64,000 nt of DNA, from the NCBI RefSeq assembly GCF_003286085.1, contig NW_020825288.1, positions 5,580,001 to 5,644,000 on the forward strand, read 5' to 3'. Below, piece by piece: positions 13,615-25,433 of this stretch. Source of the DNA: Drosophila persimilis (lineage: Eukaryota > Arthropoda > Insecta > Diptera > Drosophilidae). Both the position numbers and the translations under genes were made by a program. The notes below the pieces were generated by a model. That model was given only the letters and a program-made list of their open reading frames with translations. It did no database searches and was not told where the DNA came from. Position 1 is the first letter of the stretch; the number at the start of each line of letters is the position of its first letter.

Positions 13615-14217
13615 CTCATTTCCAACTGTGGTTATCTTGACAACCACCTCGTCCTTGCTGGCATCGTGCTCCACCACATCGCCGCTCTGCTCGCGGCCGT
13701 TGTAGGTGAGGAAGACCCGCTGGCCGGGCTGCAGCTGTATGCCCATAATCGAACGGAAGCCGGGTCCAATAAGATCCGATTCGCGGAACTCCTTAATCAT
13801 GGCGTTCCGGCGCAGAGCCTGGGCCGGACTGATATGCACGCTGGCGACCCGGCGGGCCTCAACGATGACTGATGCGTCCGGAGAGGACGATGACGATGAC
13901 GATGACGAGGATGAGGACGCGGACGCTGTCGACGGGCCAGCAGCAGCGTGCTGCAACGGAAGCTGCTGCGTTTTAAAATCGAATCGGACGAGATAGCGCG
14001 TGTCCGCGTTCAACTGGGGCTCCCCGGGGGCCAGGAAGGTGGGCGGCGGCGGCGGCGGCGGCGACAGCGGTGCCAGGGCCTTGCCCGACGCGGCCATGTA
14101 CGACGGCGGCGTCTTCACGTCCACGATGACGCCCGAGTACAAGAGTCCCTCGGGACCCGGGGCGCACACCTTGGTGCCGATGATTGAGCGCTTGGCCAAA
14201 CGACGACCGGTGGACAT
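13615..14217 (-). CDS. Glut4EF: Glut4EF, first coding exon (residues 1-201)
   Basis: This is the N-terminal exon of a zinc-finger transcription factor related to Drosophila Glut4EF and vertebrate SLC2A4RG/ZNF395/ZNF704. The start ATG at 14,217 has a good context (AAAA before it). The exon reads STGRRLAKRSIIGTKVCAPG near its start and RESDLIGPGFRSIMG then GQRVFLTYNGREQSGDVVEHD near its end; these are the two halves of the family's N-terminal DUF4772 domain. Between them lie a poly-Pro run and a poly-Ser run (about residues 110-122) encoded by GAC/GAT-type repeats on the plus strand, probably a variable linker. The exon ends in phase 0 at a GTGAGT donor; reading on gives only a short intronic tail. 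The zinc-finger and C-terminal exons are outside the window. Family assignment is from memory of the domain; the symbol is likely but not proven. Confidence 0.85.
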
Positions 14218-14527
14218 TTTTGTACGTTTTGTGGGGTTTGGATTTCTCTCAAAAATCTCTATTTTACGACGGATCGCCGCGTTCTAGTTTTTTGCCTTTT
14301 TACCTTTTTGCTTTTATTCAAATCCGCTTGGACCCGAATACTCGGATTGCTGTTCCTACAAACTCAGTGCCAGATTTTAGCTTTGCTAACGCGCCACATT
14401 TTCGACACTTGGACACACTTTTTCCCTTCGGGGGTATTGCACTCGATTGTAATTTGCACTTTTCCCGTTTTCACTTTTGATGCGGGACTTAATCACTTTT
14501 TTCTTGCACTTTCCTGGTCTTTTGGAG

Positions 14528-14533
14528 TTTATA
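14528..14533 (-). promoter_or_regulatory. Possible TATA box upstream of Glut4EF
   Basis: TATAAA on the minus strand, about 310 bp above the Glut4EF ATG and 58 bp below the stop of the 94-aa frame. No good Inr lies 30 bp downstream, so this is a weak candidate. Confidence 0.25.
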
Positions 14534-14590
14534 TTGAATGGAGGTATGTGGCGTTTTGGGCGGTGGCGGTGGCGGAGGGGTAGGAAGGAC

Positions 14591-14875
14591 TTAAGTCTGT
14601 GAGATGTTTTTGGTCAGTTTGTAGACCTCGTGCTGCTTGAGGGCCGGCAATTTTTTGATCACGTTCTTGTGGTACAGCTCCAGGGAGAAGGTGACGCGTT
14701 GGTTCAGGCGCTGGAGCTGGATGAACGGAAGAAGCGGCTGTCGCAGCGGAGGCAGTGGCAGTGACTGCGACTGGGTCGGGAGTGGATGCAGTGCATCAAT
14801 CGGGGCACTCAGTTTCACATGCTCGTCGTCGCTGGGCGTCTGAATGGCGTGGCAGTTGCGTTTGTGCCTGAGCAT
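14591..14875 (-). CDS. 94-aa protein, unrecognised, upstream of Glut4EF
   Basis: The frame opens with ATG at 14,875 (MLRHKRNCHAIQ) and closes with TAA at 14,591, 94 residues. I do not recognise the family. Codon use is typical of a real Drosophila gene, especially in the last 45 codons (CTG, GAG, AAG, CAC, GTG, ATC preferred), where the protein reads QRVTFSLELYHKNVIKK and continues into a charged, probably helical tail. The middle (about residues 30-55) is rich in Pro, Leu and Gln. There is no signal peptide or membrane segment. It lies 373 bp upstream of the Glut4EF start on the same strand and below a predicted Inr/DPE promoter, so it could be a separate small gene or the first frame of a dicistronic transcript. 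The open frame continues 21 codons upstream without an ATG. Confidence 0.55.
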   Translation of the reverse strand: MLRHKRNCHAIQTPSDDEHVKLSAPIDALHPLPTQSQSLPLPPLRQPLLPFIQLQRLNQRVTFSLELYHKNVIKKLPALKQHEVYKLTKNISQT

Positions 14876-15532
14876 AATCCAATTTTGGCCGCTTTGAACG
14901 TCAGTTTGGGGGCTACCAACTTGGGGGACTGGAGTCAATCAGGTAGTGGGGGGTGGTGTCCGCTTTTGGGGAATGCTGGGGTTCACATACAACTGATGGA
15001 ATTTTGTTTTCGGCTCGAAGCTGTTTTTCCTCACACTTTTTCGTCGATTTTCTTTTGTTGTTTGTTGCCTGCTGCTATTTGCTTATTACTGCCTTTGCTT
15101 TCGCGCTGCTTTCGCTGCCGGTCGTTTCACTTTTTCTCGAGTTTTTCTCTCACACACAGAGGCAGAGTCAGAGACAGAGACAGATTTAGATGCAGAGACA
15201 CCCACACACAGACGACACTCGCCAGAGAGCAATATGGATGCACTTCTCGCGGGCTGCTGCACTGATTTGTTGTGTTGCGTTGTGTTTTTTTTTTTCTGTG
15301 GCGACTCTTGGACTCTTTTTGGACTTTTTGACTCGGCGATTGATTGCTGGAAAACAGCAAGACAAACACTCACTCACACACACGCACTCAAACGCACACA
15401 GAGGGACTGTGTCGATTGTTTTTGATACTGTTTATGGCCGTGGCTATTGTTGAAAATATATCTTTTTGGGGGGAGTGGGATGTTATTGTTTGGCGTTCAG
15501 TTCACGACAAAATGATTTCTCGCAAGCGCTTA

Positions 15533-15567
15533 TCGTCTGCACCCGAGAGTTTGGTTTTGATGACTGA
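15533..15567 (-). promoter_or_regulatory. Inr + DPE core promoter (minus strand)
   Basis: On the minus strand TCAGTC (A+1 at 15,565) is followed exactly at +28 to +33 (15,538-15,533) by AGACGA, one base from the DPE consensus AGACGT. There is no TATA box. The sequence just upstream is GAGC/GCGA-rich. It sits 690 bp above the 94-aa frame and 1.35 kb above the Glut4EF ATG and is the best transcription start candidate for one or both. Confidence 0.55.
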
Positions 15568-15619
15568 CGCGAGCGAGCGAGCCAAGCGAACGGCGAGTTA
15601 CAGTTACTCACAGATACTC

Positions 15620-15620
<1 letters not shown>

Positions 15621-15652
<32 letters not shown>
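15621..15652. repeat. (AC)16 microsatellite
   Basis: Sixteen AC units, about 55 bp upstream (minus sense) of the predicted Inr at 15,565. Confidence 0.95.
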
Positions 15653-15660
<8 letters not shown>

Positions 15661-16765
15661 ATATGCTTCTGTCTCTCTTGCGCTCTGCCAGTCGTCTGTG
15701 TGTGCGCTCTCGCTCTCCCTCTCTCTACCTCTCTGTTATGCAGAAGCGTATCTGTATCTATCGGATCTACCTGCTTGGAAAAGCAAAACAACATACGTAT
15801 ACATAATTTTTGGAGCGTGTGTGTGTGTATGTGTGTGTGTGTACATGTATGAGCCAGCATAAAACTGTTAGAAATGCATCGATGCCGTGGCCGTGCCTGT
15901 TAACGACTAATCGGAGCGCTGTAATCATACGAGTGTCAAAGGGAAAAGGGAAAGACAGCACACCCAGTGAGGATTTTCCTTGGTAGATTTCCACATACAA
16001 TAAATACATATGTACATATGTAAGAGGTTTTTGCCAACGCGACGCAGTAGCTGAAGCGAACGCTTATCAGCAGGCAGCGACCCTCGGCTCTGGGCTGCTC
16101 TGGCTATCCGTATTCGTATCTATGACGCCATCGCCAGGAGGTGTTCGTACGCCAGCGGCGACGTCGTCGTTATACCAAAAAAAAATAAAAATACTACGCA
16201 GTAAAAAAAAAACTCAGACACTTGTCAACAGAGTCCCGCATAACTGTGCGTGTATCAGTGTGTGTGTGCGTTTCGCTCTGTATTATCAATAACAGAGCGG
16301 AGAGGAGAACAGCGAACAGCGAACAGAGTGGAACGAGCAGCGAACAGCTGTTGAGCAAAACAAACGAGAGAGAGAGAGCTAACATGTTCGTTCATCCCGA
16401 CCCTCACATGCCCTTCTGCTTCTACGAAGCGCTGGCCTCTTCGTTCGGCTCTCTTCCAGTCGAGTCAATAGGCAGAGCTCCCACATGCTAGTCTTATGTT
16501 ATGACAGTATTTTATTGAAAGCTGCGATTTTGGGTTAATTTTCGTACCCACTCGAATAATAAGTGATCCAGTTTATTTAACGCTGAGTAATTTTAGTGCA
16601 TGAGGAAATCAAAAGTTTCTTAGATTCCTATACTTCCCAAGTTGCATATGCCATGCGATGTTATTGTAGGGTATGTAGGTTCAAGCGCCGGCCGGTTTTC
16701 TGGTCTGCAACGTCACAGAATTTAACAGTTAAAGAGAGAACCGCTTTGTGTGAGTGTGTTTGATT

Positions 16766-16815
16766 CTCTCTCTCTCTCTCTCTCTCGCTCCCTCTGTGTC
16801 TCTCTCTCTCTCTCT
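16766..16815. repeat. (TC)n microsatellite
   Basis: Two TC runs separated by GCTCCCTCTGTG. The opposite strand is GAGA-rich. Confidence 0.9.
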
Positions 16816-19800
16816 TCGTAAGGCTCACAGCTGTTAATGCTTTGAAATTCATTCGATTTTGTTTACATCGCTTGGGATACCATGCTGTTGTTGTTGATTT
16901 TCGTATTCTTGGTATTTTTGGGGGCCGCACTGCTGCTGCTGCCCCTTGTTGCCATGTTGCACGAGTATATGCTGTGTAGTATGCTGGCTGTTATGCGGCG
17001 TTGTTGTTGCCTTTGGAATGACCTCTGTAGGCATACATTCCCAGCCATGTTGCTGTTAGGGGGGGAGGGGGCTTTTCCATTTCTCTGGGAGGCGGGGGGC
17101 GTACATAAACTCGCACACACACACACACTCCTGCAACTTCAATCAACTTCCATCAACCAACATCCAGTCCATAGATTTGCGTAGTTGTTATTGTTGCCAG
17201 TTTTCCCCCTTATCTGATTTCGAGTTTCGGGGTGGATTTGAGGGATTTGATTTTCATACCGCCAGCATTTTGAGACGTCATTTTCGGAAAATTCGCTGCG
17301 TATTTTCTTTGATCTTGGATGGGGGGGGGTGGCGGTCAATCTTCCAACAAAAGTACAGTAAAACCGGAAAACTCGAACAGCGAATGCGATAAAGAAACTT
17401 AATCCGAAAGGAGGGAAATGCAAGAGCATGATGTCCTTTGCCAAGAAGTAACGAAACCAACAGTAAAGTATCTTTATCTAGAAGCAAAATCGTTGAAGTG
17501 GCCAAAAAACAAAAGTGCTGATAATGCTTCAAGGAAAACCTATAGGAAACCTGTAGGGGCACACACACACACACACGCACGCACGCAGAATGGCGGCCAA
17601 GTGCAAAGATGAACTATCTGACAAATTCAATTAATCATTTCTCTAGTGAAAATTCCAAAGCAGCAACAACAACAACTGGAATCAACAGAGCGTTGCCAGT
17701 GCTACAACAAATACGCAGTTACGAAAAGCAGCATCGCATCGCATCGCTCAAGTGAATGTGAATACGAATACGAATGTAAATGTGAATGCAATCCGTGAAT
17801 CCGTGAGGTTACAAAACGAGCGAAAGAAACGCAAAAGGCAAAACCAAAACAAAGCAGCATCGGCATTAGATGGAAAAAGAGAGAGAGAGAGAGGGAGACA
17901 CCAGAAGGCAATGCACAGATACAGATACAGGAAAGCAAATGCTCACACACAGATACACATACACATTACCCAAACTGGAAAATAGGTCAACCAGTCGAGA
18001 GCGCAAGAGAGTCGCTTGAATAGCAAAGAGAATTTCAAGAGAGAGAGAGAGAGATAAGAGATGTAAACTAACGTTGTAACATAACAGCGTGTAAGAGAGC
18101 GCGCGTACTGGGAAAAATTAGAACGGGAACGGCTCTGTTAGTCAACAGCGGCCTCAATTTTGCGTTACAGATGGGATTGGACTGGAAGGTGGGTGGGTGG
18201 GGGCCGGGTTGGTTTATGGTATCCATTGGCATCCAACAAAGTTCTGAACAGCCGAGCAGCTGTTGCACTCTCTCTCTCTGTCTCTCTATCTCTGTACTTT
18301 ACCGTACCGTACCGTACGCCCTTCGCCCTTCAGCCCTCAAGAGCTGGTAATTTTATTGGAATTTTATGAAAATTAAACCGGATTTTTGGGATTTCTTTGT
18401 AAAGTCGTAATGAGACACAGCATCTTATTATTATATCTCCGCTGCATTTCAGCGCTGTCCGCGTTGTATTTGGTTGGGCGCCGTCGCTTTTATTTCGTTT
18501 CGTATTCTCTCCTTTATCATTAATGTATGCCTATAGTAGAGATCTGTATGTGTATGGGTGTGCTGTGATTGGATTGCCTTCGAAACCGGATTTCGAAAAT
18601 ATGTATGTCATTCCGTTCCATTCAATTACGCTTTTGCCTAGGCATGGGTATGGGCATGGGCATGGGCATAGGTATAGGTCCCACAATGGACGGTCTTTGT
18701 TGAAAAGAAATCAACTTGAAATTGCCCCAATCGGTTGAAGATGACGTAGAGAAAGTGCAAGTCTCATGCAAAATCAAATGCTCGTACTGGGCGATCAAAA
18801 ATTATCGATATATCGCCCATAATCCATACAGGATCTCGAAGATTCTTCTCACTTGGCATTGGCGTAACTCTTTCGAATTTCCTTCCTCTATGACGTTATC
18901 ATCCCCCATTTGAGCTAAGGCTGTGAGCACTAATTAGAATCGCCTGTCTTCACTCCACGATGTCCAGGGCAGCACCTGTCAAGCTGGGCAAATTTGCCAG
19001 CATGACGGGGCACTTGACGAACGTGGCCATGGACATGAGCCTGGACATGGATGTTGATGTGGACATGCCACCGACACTGCGTCGAGATGTCTATCAAAAG
19101 CTGTCAGTTTCCAAACAAACAAACAAACCAACCAACACACAACGAACAGAACGGAACATAAAACGCAAATCGCAGATGGCGGAAAATGAAAATCGCCCTT
19201 GACTGCCACTCCATACACATACATAAGTACGAGTAAATCTTTGACTCCGACTCGAACTCCACCATTAACTCCTACACCCACACCCACTCCTACTCCCACT
19301 GCCACTCCCACTCCCTCTCGTACTCCATGACATTCGAAGTTGCGTGTTTGGATCATTAGAATGTTTACCTGTTCGCTGTTAGTGTATCTTCTGTTTGACA
19401 TCCAGCAAGTCGTGTAGGGATATGGAAAATCAAGTTACCAACGGCCAACAGGGTCGTCGTCTTGTGTGATTGATGTGAACATGTCAGCACAGACATGGAC
19501 GTGTGGATGTGGCTGTGGATGGGGAGGCTTTGTCAGCAGGAAGCATAAATTGTAGACAAAGATGATCACCGATGCAAGATACACCGATGCATGCTGCTAT
19601 TACAAGACTCACAATCAGTTGCAGATACAAATTTATGTCATGTGCAGTCTGGACATGTGACTGACAAAAAAACAAACCATGTCGAGAGTCAGAGTTTTGA
19701 CAACCGGTTCCACCTCCAGCCTCCATGGCTGGGGTCAAGCGGATAGCGGACAGCGGGCAATGGACAACGGACAACGGACAATATTCACCTGACAGCAACT

Positions 19801-19894
19801 TTCCTTGGACGGCTGATTTCACCAATGGACGATTCAATTCCATGCTCGGCTTGGGAGCTGGAGTCGCGGGACTGAGACTGAGGCTCGGACGGAG

Positions 19895-19937
19895 ACTGGA
19901 ACCTGGCACTGGCACTGGGACTGGGACTGGGACTGGG
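19895..19937. repeat. (TGGCAC/TGGGAC)n hexamer array
   Basis: Seven or so degenerate hexamers ending in GGGGAT. No coding function is supported. Confidence 0.8.
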
Positions 19938-21547
19938 GATTGGCGACTGTGCGTGCTGTTGACATTGGCTCATAAATTCTGGTGGAAAACAGACAACAGT
20001 TTTCATTGTCTTGCTGCTCAGATGCAAGACGTTTGTTTGAACAATACACAAATATGGGCACTAGACAAACATCGATACGCAGTAATAGACAAATAGATGT
20101 TTCGTTGCCACTAGGGGAAGGGGATACTCCGTAGAGGGTAGATAGCAGAGGGGGGAGAGCTGCTGCCAGCTGTCAGAGTCGAACTGTTGACATCCCAACA
20201 ATCAAACAACCCCCCGATTGAAGACTTTCTTTACCCCGAAATCGGGCCAAGCCTCGGCAGCCTTGGCAACTTTGCAACTCTGCAGCTTTTGGGGGCAACA
20301 AATGGGTCAACCGGCGACGAACGTCACTTGCTGACCTACTTTTGGCATGGAAAACTGTGTCAGGGATGTTTTAGCAGGCAGGCCCAGAGCCAGTAAAGTC
20401 TTGATACACACAATCGAATTTTATCAACTAAGTACAGTTCACTATACTGCGCAGAATTCATTCATTTGTATTCTCTTTACATTGAATACCGAATTAAATG
20501 GGCAAATGCCCATTCCTCTGTCTTAAAATAAAGAAAATATGAAATGTTAGTGATGGTTTTGAAGCAGTAATCGAGACTAGATGGCCCAAAAAACATAGCA
20601 CATATTTTTGCTTTCATCTGGCAGCCGCTCAACATCAAGGACAAGGATTTGCCAAGGGCAAACGAGAACAACAGCAACAACCACTACAAAGACGGAGTAC
20701 ATAGGTTGACCTACTTTTGTTGTTCCTTCTGTGGCATGTCAGGGCTAAATAAATACTATAGTTGGCCGATACAAAATCTTTCCTTTCCATAAGTTAAAAA
20801 ATTTAATTATTTAAAAAACAATTTTTTCAACAAAAAAACAATGGTCAAAATTGTCACATTTCAAAATTTTACATTGAGCTAACATTTACATTAACATTAA
20901 CTTTAACATTGTTGTGAAACAATGTTGCGTATTTTGCGATTTCGGCGTGTACAAATGTTGCGTAGAGAATGTTGCGAAGATGTTGCAAAATTCTTACGAA
21001 GAATTTGGGGGGCCCGCCTGGAAGTAGGCAATCATTTTGTACTTACCTAAAACTAGTCAAGTTTTGCATGTTGTAGGAAATAAGAAGAAAATGGTATAAG
21101 ATTCACTCCCAGCCAAGTTTTCTAATTTATTATCCTCTTGTTTCATTTAGTTTAAATAAAGAAATAGTTCTTTAAATATGCTAAATGTTTATTGTGTGTT
21201 TGTCGTAGCTGCAACAGCTCCATCAGCGCGGCCCGGCAGAAACAGCAGCCGAAAGTTGAGATCAAACTCAAGAGCGTCAAAGCTAACCAGAGCGCAAGCT
21301 TTAGCGGGGAGAGATTACAAAACAGGCAAAAGCAGAAAAACAAACAATGATGCTTGATGACATTTACTTTAGGACAATTCTGCGCCGTTCTGCTCCGTGT
21401 ATAGCAAGGATATCGGAGGCATATCAAAAGATCTGACGATTGCTTAGGTTAATACATATTGATGATACATGATGATCAACAGCTATCCAATTTTGACATG
21501 TAAGCACGTTGCTCTCAAAACCACACCGACGTGGCTTCCTTCTCAAA

Positions 21548-22337
21548 TTAGCACTGCGAGTCGCTGTTAACGTTGAAACTACAGCACTTCAAAATAACGA
21601 CAGCCACAACAATTGTTGAAGTACCTATCACCAAGAATATACACAACTTCCAAGAACCAAGAAGTGGTTCATTTTCGATAATTTGATCTCGGCACTGCAT
21701 TGGTTGGGGCTGTGGAACTTCCGAGTCGCCAAATATGCAATCCAGACTAACATTCCTTTCCTAAAATGAAATACACATTTCGATTTAGGTGATAATATCT
21801 ATTTTCGCATATTCTACATACCGTTTCATGGATCCTCTTCACAATCGGAGAGCGGCAGCTGCACCTGATTGGGTTTCCTTTTACTATTGCCTGAGTGTTA
21901 ACAAGGCCAATTATGCTGCGAATATCGGTCAGATTGTTGTGGCTCACATCAACCAGATCTATTTTTGCAACAGATCTGGGCAGGTCAGTAAGCTTGTTTC
22001 CGCTAAGGTCTATGCTTTTCAGGCCTAGCATTGATCCGAAGCTCCAGCTGGAGAGTCTTTCAATCTTGTTATTGGACAAATCGAGGTGCATTACGTTCTC
22101 AAACCCTGTTTCATTCAGGGATGATGGGACTTCTTGCAAGCCATTTCCTGAGAGATTCAGGGCATTTGGCCTCCACGCTGCCAAACATTCAAAGTCCACA
22201 CTTGGCTGATCTGAGCAATCAGCAGTCACGTAACCATCGATGACTTGAATCGAGCACCCACATCGAGCAGGCCATTGAAGGTCTTTTGCTTCCTCAGCAT
22301 CCAGCAAAATAATGAACAATAAAAGTATTATTTTCAT
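21548..22337 (-). CDS. Leucine-rich-repeat single-pass membrane protein (2 exons, 242 aa)
   Basis: Exon 1 is 22,337-21,822 and exon 2 is 21,760-21,548, joined across a 61-bp intron (donor GTATGT, acceptor TTTTAG, phase 0). The 242-residue protein starts with a signal peptide (about 1-17). A cysteine-rich LRR N-cap follows (CGC at 26-28, C41, C51). Three or so LRRs of the LxLSNNKIERL and LSGNKLTDLP type span about 55-150. An LRR C-cap starts at NPIRCSC, with its last cysteines in exon 2. The transmembrane helix is about 211-230, and the cytoplasmic tail is very short. This is a small cell-surface LRR protein; the ligand is unknown. A TATA box lies 64 bp upstream of the ATG. Partial copies of its upstream DNA recur at 22.6 and 27.1 kb. 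I do not know the D. melanogaster counterpart. Confidence 0.8.
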
Positions 22338-22400
22338 CCTAAAGGGAAAAAACGAAGGAGGTGCAATAGCCAGTGAAAACCAAGGTTACCAGTTCCCTAA

Positions 22401-22407
22401 ATTTATA
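22401..22407 (-). promoter_or_regulatory. TATA box of the LRR gene
   Basis: TATAAAT on the minus strand, with an Inr-like TTTCACTG about 31 bp downstream (near 22,375), would give a 5' UTR of about 37 nt. Confidence 0.6.
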
Positions 22408-22512
22408 GTATTGACTTATATGTAGCTCGTTATCAATCGAATAATCTTATCTTAGTAAAGTCTTTCATTTAGTATACTGTATGGTTAGTGGTATTCGGTA
22501 AAGGTTATTCCC

Positions 22513-22830
22513 CAAAAACAGTCGTGAAAGTGCGCTACGGAGGTAAACTCTCTTGAAACCCGTGTATAGCTAGATCGGACAAGAAATTTATAAAACATAT
22601 TGGCATACGAGATATGCAAATGATTTACTTTACATACATAAATAGTGATTCTTGCAAACGTACCTGAACAGACCATTTCTAGAGATCTGTCAAGGAATAT
22701 ATACATAAATAGTTCCACAATGGAGTTACCTTTGCAGCGGTTATGTAATATGTAAGAGAAAAAACAAAGAAAGTGCAAAAACCAGTATAAACCAGTATAT
22801 ATAAACCAGTGTATAGTATTGATAGCTTGT
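22513..22830 (-). repeat. Duplicated LRR-gene upstream segment, copy 1
   Basis: The stretch near 22,750-22,830 (minus sense: TATA-like DNA, ACTGGTTTTTGCAC, then TTCTTTGTTTTTTCTC) parallels the proximal promoter and leader of the LRR gene at 22,345-22,410. It continues into about 190 bp that is nearly identical to 27,053-27,260. An open frame without ATG runs through it on the minus strand; I see no LRR motif in it. It is probably a relic of a tandem duplication of the LRR gene's 5' region. Confidence 0.55.
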
Positions 22831-22859
22831 TATCAAATCTAATGTAATCTTTTACACAC

Positions 22860-23155
22860 TTTTACACTGATCGCAGATCAGTTAGATGTCTTCTTATATG
22901 GATCATCGGACACAGGGACATCCATTGGAATGATGCCGCCAACGAACTAGCCAGTTCTTCTGCCACTGCCCGGCCCGCTCACGGACATTTTGGGAAATTT
23001 ATGCCTACCACGGATTAGGCAGAGAGCGGCAACTCAAAGGACCTTTAACAGGTCCAAGTGAAACGGTGGAGACTCGCCCCCTCTCCCCAGACACCGCCAC
23101 AACCTATCCCAAACTAGATAGACTTCAGTTCTGTTATAGCAAGGTAAGAATTTAT
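22860..23155 (+). mobile_element. LINE fragment, RNase H and C-terminal region (LOA-like), copy 1
   Basis: The plus strand encodes WIIGHRDIHWNDAANELASS, which matches the end of a LINE RNase H domain (GHxGxxxNExAdxLA). After a deletion it continues in another frame as CHCPARSRTFWEIYAYHGLG, the zinc-knuckle-like C-terminus. Compared with copy 2 at 28.3 kb it lacks about 80 bp between these two parts, so it is dead. RNase H-bearing LINEs of the LOA clade (TRIM, Bilbo) are known in the obscura group; the clade call is inference. Confidence 0.6.
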
Positions 23156-23254
23156 CGATGTTATCCACCCTGTAAGTTGTATTGCATAACCGATATCTGA
23201 AAAGGTATTATGCTATGCTATGTTTTTATACACGATACAGATTTTGCACTCTAG

Positions 23255-23370
23255 AAGATATAGTCATACTAGGCGCTGAAGGGGACGGACAGACGGACGG
23301 ACGGACGGACAGACGGACAGACAGACAGACAGACACGGACAGACATCCTTCACTTCATTTCCGATGTGAA
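23255..23370 (+). repeat. INE-1/ISY-like relic with GACGGACA repeats
   Basis: AGATATAGTCATACTAGGCG and GCTGAAGGGGACGGACAGACGG lead into a run of GACGGACA/GACAGACA units (23,283-23,340). The same signature recurs at 29,720-29,780, where it continues into the INE-1-type tail. Confidence 0.5.
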
Positions 23371-23454
23371 CAAAAAAAAAAGATTGGAGTTCGCAAAACT
23401 TCACTTAAATAAGCCAGTTATGAGTTAGTTATGAGTCTAAATATAATATATTCC

Positions 23455-24000
23455 GACATGATGGACCATCCAAAGTATGGAGAAACGATAATCAAGCCAT
23501 GAAAGAGAAAGACCTCATCCCAAAATTGAAGCATGGCGGTGGAAATGTAATGGTTTGGGGGTGTATAGCAGCAGCTGGACCTGGGCAAATGGTGTTTATT
23601 GAGACCAAGATGGACAAACACATCTACAAGAAAATTTTGACTGACAATTCAATGGCGAGTGTCGAAAAATTGGGTCTTAAAGCGATGAATTTCTTGTTTC
23701 AATAAGACAATGACCCCAAAAATACCACTTTTTTGGTCAAAGAATGGCTGTTGTATCAGTGCAAGCAGTTAAAAATGCCGCCGCAGTCACCAGATCTGAA
23801 CGCCATAGAGCATGCTTGGGATTTGCTAGAAATAAAAATTAGGAAACATAAAATTTCCTCCAAGAAAATCCTTAAAACGGCTCTGATGACGGAATTGGAG
23901 AAAATTGATCCAAATGAAACCAATAATTTGGTAAAAAGTATGCCCCGACGTCTAAAAGCTGTTATTGAAGCTAAGGGCGGCCCCACCAAATATTGAAATC
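23455..24000 (+). mobile_element. Tc1-like transposase, 5'-truncated fragment
   Basis: The plus strand reads NVMVWGCIAAAGPGQMVFIE, then FQ-stop-DNDPKNTTF, then SPDLNAIEHAWDLLEIKI, and ends with KGGPTKY and a stop at 23,996. These are the C-terminal half of a DD34E Tc1/mariner transposase: the second catalytic D (in DND) and the E of IEHAWD are present. The first D and the DNA-binding domain are missing. One in-frame TAA replaces the expected second Gln of FQQDND. No terminal inverted repeat is obvious next to it. It may come from the same family as the palindromic element that starts 360 bp downstream. Confidence 0.8.
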
Positions 24001-24666
24001 AGAAAAAATTGGGGACTGCCGCTTATAAACTGTGAGCCGACAACAAAAATGTACAACATTTTTTCTCAATGATAACTGGTCCTAACATGAATGTATTGCA
24101 CTTATTTTTTCACCTTTGGCCTGTGATCAGCAGTGAAGAAGTCTTGAAAATCTGAATTTTTCTTATAACTTGTTAAATTTGTTTATTACTTATGTGTTGG
24201 TGATGGTTGAATAGCCATCGATGGGTTTTTGATATCGTTTGAAATAAAATAAATCGATGTGATTCCAGGGATTCCAAAGCTCTCGAAGTATCGAGATATA
24301 TATCGATCGATATAGTGGAAGCGATATATATTCTTTTCATATAGAATATAATAGGATATACACTCCCCGACACTTGAATACGACATACTAAATTGTACAC
24401 TTTAGGCACCAATATTTTCGGGCACAAGCCAAAGAAAACGGTGAATTTGAATTTTCCTCAAATCTCTATTCAATTTAGCATAAATTAAAAAAAAAAATAA
24501 TAGAAATATTCATCAAAGTAGATTGAGGAAAAAAATGTAATTGGCATAACTCAAATTTCCGCTCCCAAAAAATGCGACACTTGAATACGACATTCACATT
24601 GAAAAATTTTTTATTTTGGATGTGGTCGCGACCGGACATTGAATAAATTCTCAAAAATCAATTAGG

Positions 24667-24909
24667 GTGTCCTTATTACGAGAAAATTTGGGTTATGGTA
24701 AGTCCTTTTCAAAGGACGAAAACTCCACAATAAAAGCCTCGAAGGAAGTAGGTCCATCAATAATGAAAATAAGTGATGAAATTGGTATGAGTGATTTCAT
24801 AAAGAACGGGTCAAATTATGGCAAAAACATAAAAACCCGAACCAAAATTGCTACTTCCGAGATCTCTATGAGATCTCATCCGCGAGCCGCATCTAAAAAA
24901 CACGACTAA
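24667..24909 (+). pseudogene. Tc1-like transposase N-terminal fragment, left arm
   Basis: The open frame starts without ATG (GTG at the first codon), 80 codons. It encodes the DNA-binding part (SKDENSTIKASKEVG, IMKISDEIG, FIKNGSNYGKN) and stops at SKKHD. Relative to the right-arm copy it lacks five codons between EIG and LSDF. No catalytic domain follows. Confidence 0.7.
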
Positions 24910-25433
24910 AACTCGATTTAAAAATCTAAAACTGTACTTTAAGCTAGTGCTAAAATAATAAAACATGTTTTTTCGAAGACTCCACACCATTAGGGACTGT
25001 AATTAATGAAAAACCCCTCAACTTTGTTGCATATTTGACAAACTCGACTTAATGAAAAATCAACTGGTCCACGCCGTTTTAGGATCTTGCTCACCACAGA
25101 ATAATAGCGCTCACACTGCTGTGAAAACGATCCAATTATAATTCTTCTTTACTACTCACTTCCTTTACTTCCTTTAGTCCTTATAAATATAAAAAAAAAT
25201 CCTTATGACTCTTAAAATTTAAATTTTTGTTCCTTTGAAAATGCTATGTAGCGACAGTCTCTACTCCACGCCATATGAATATGCAAAAGTACGGGAGTAA
25301 GTAAGTAAGTTTTCGTCCGTTGGCTGAGGTTTTTTATTAATTACAGTCCCTTATGGTGTGGAGTCTTCGAAAAAACATGTTTTATTATTTTAGCACTAGC
25401 TTAAAGTACAGTTTTAGATTTTTAAATCGAGTT

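Larger units (their letters stand above)
15568..21547. other. Intergenic region, repeat-rich, no gene supported
   Basis: Between the predicted promoter and the LRR gene I find no credible exon. Contents: microsatellites (separate entries), a CGTAC array at 18,301-18,319, GGGCAT/GGTAT repeats near 18,640-18,680, CCCAC/CCTAC repeats near 19,265-19,315, and a TGGGAC hexamer array near 19,900-19,935. AT-rich DNA without recognised content occupies 20,700-21,150. Confidence 0.6.

Noticed and set aside
18960-19202. 80-codon plus frame starting MSRAAPVKLGKF
   Set aside because: The first 40 codons look tidy but run into MDMSLDMDVDVDM, made by ATGGACATG-like repeats, then simple AAAC repeats; no splice partner or family match.
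22485-22778. 97-codon minus frame (HFLCFFSYILH...) as a small gene
   Set aside because: It has no ATG start, shares its sequence with a second copy at 27 kb whose frame diverges early, and overlaps duplicated promoter DNA.
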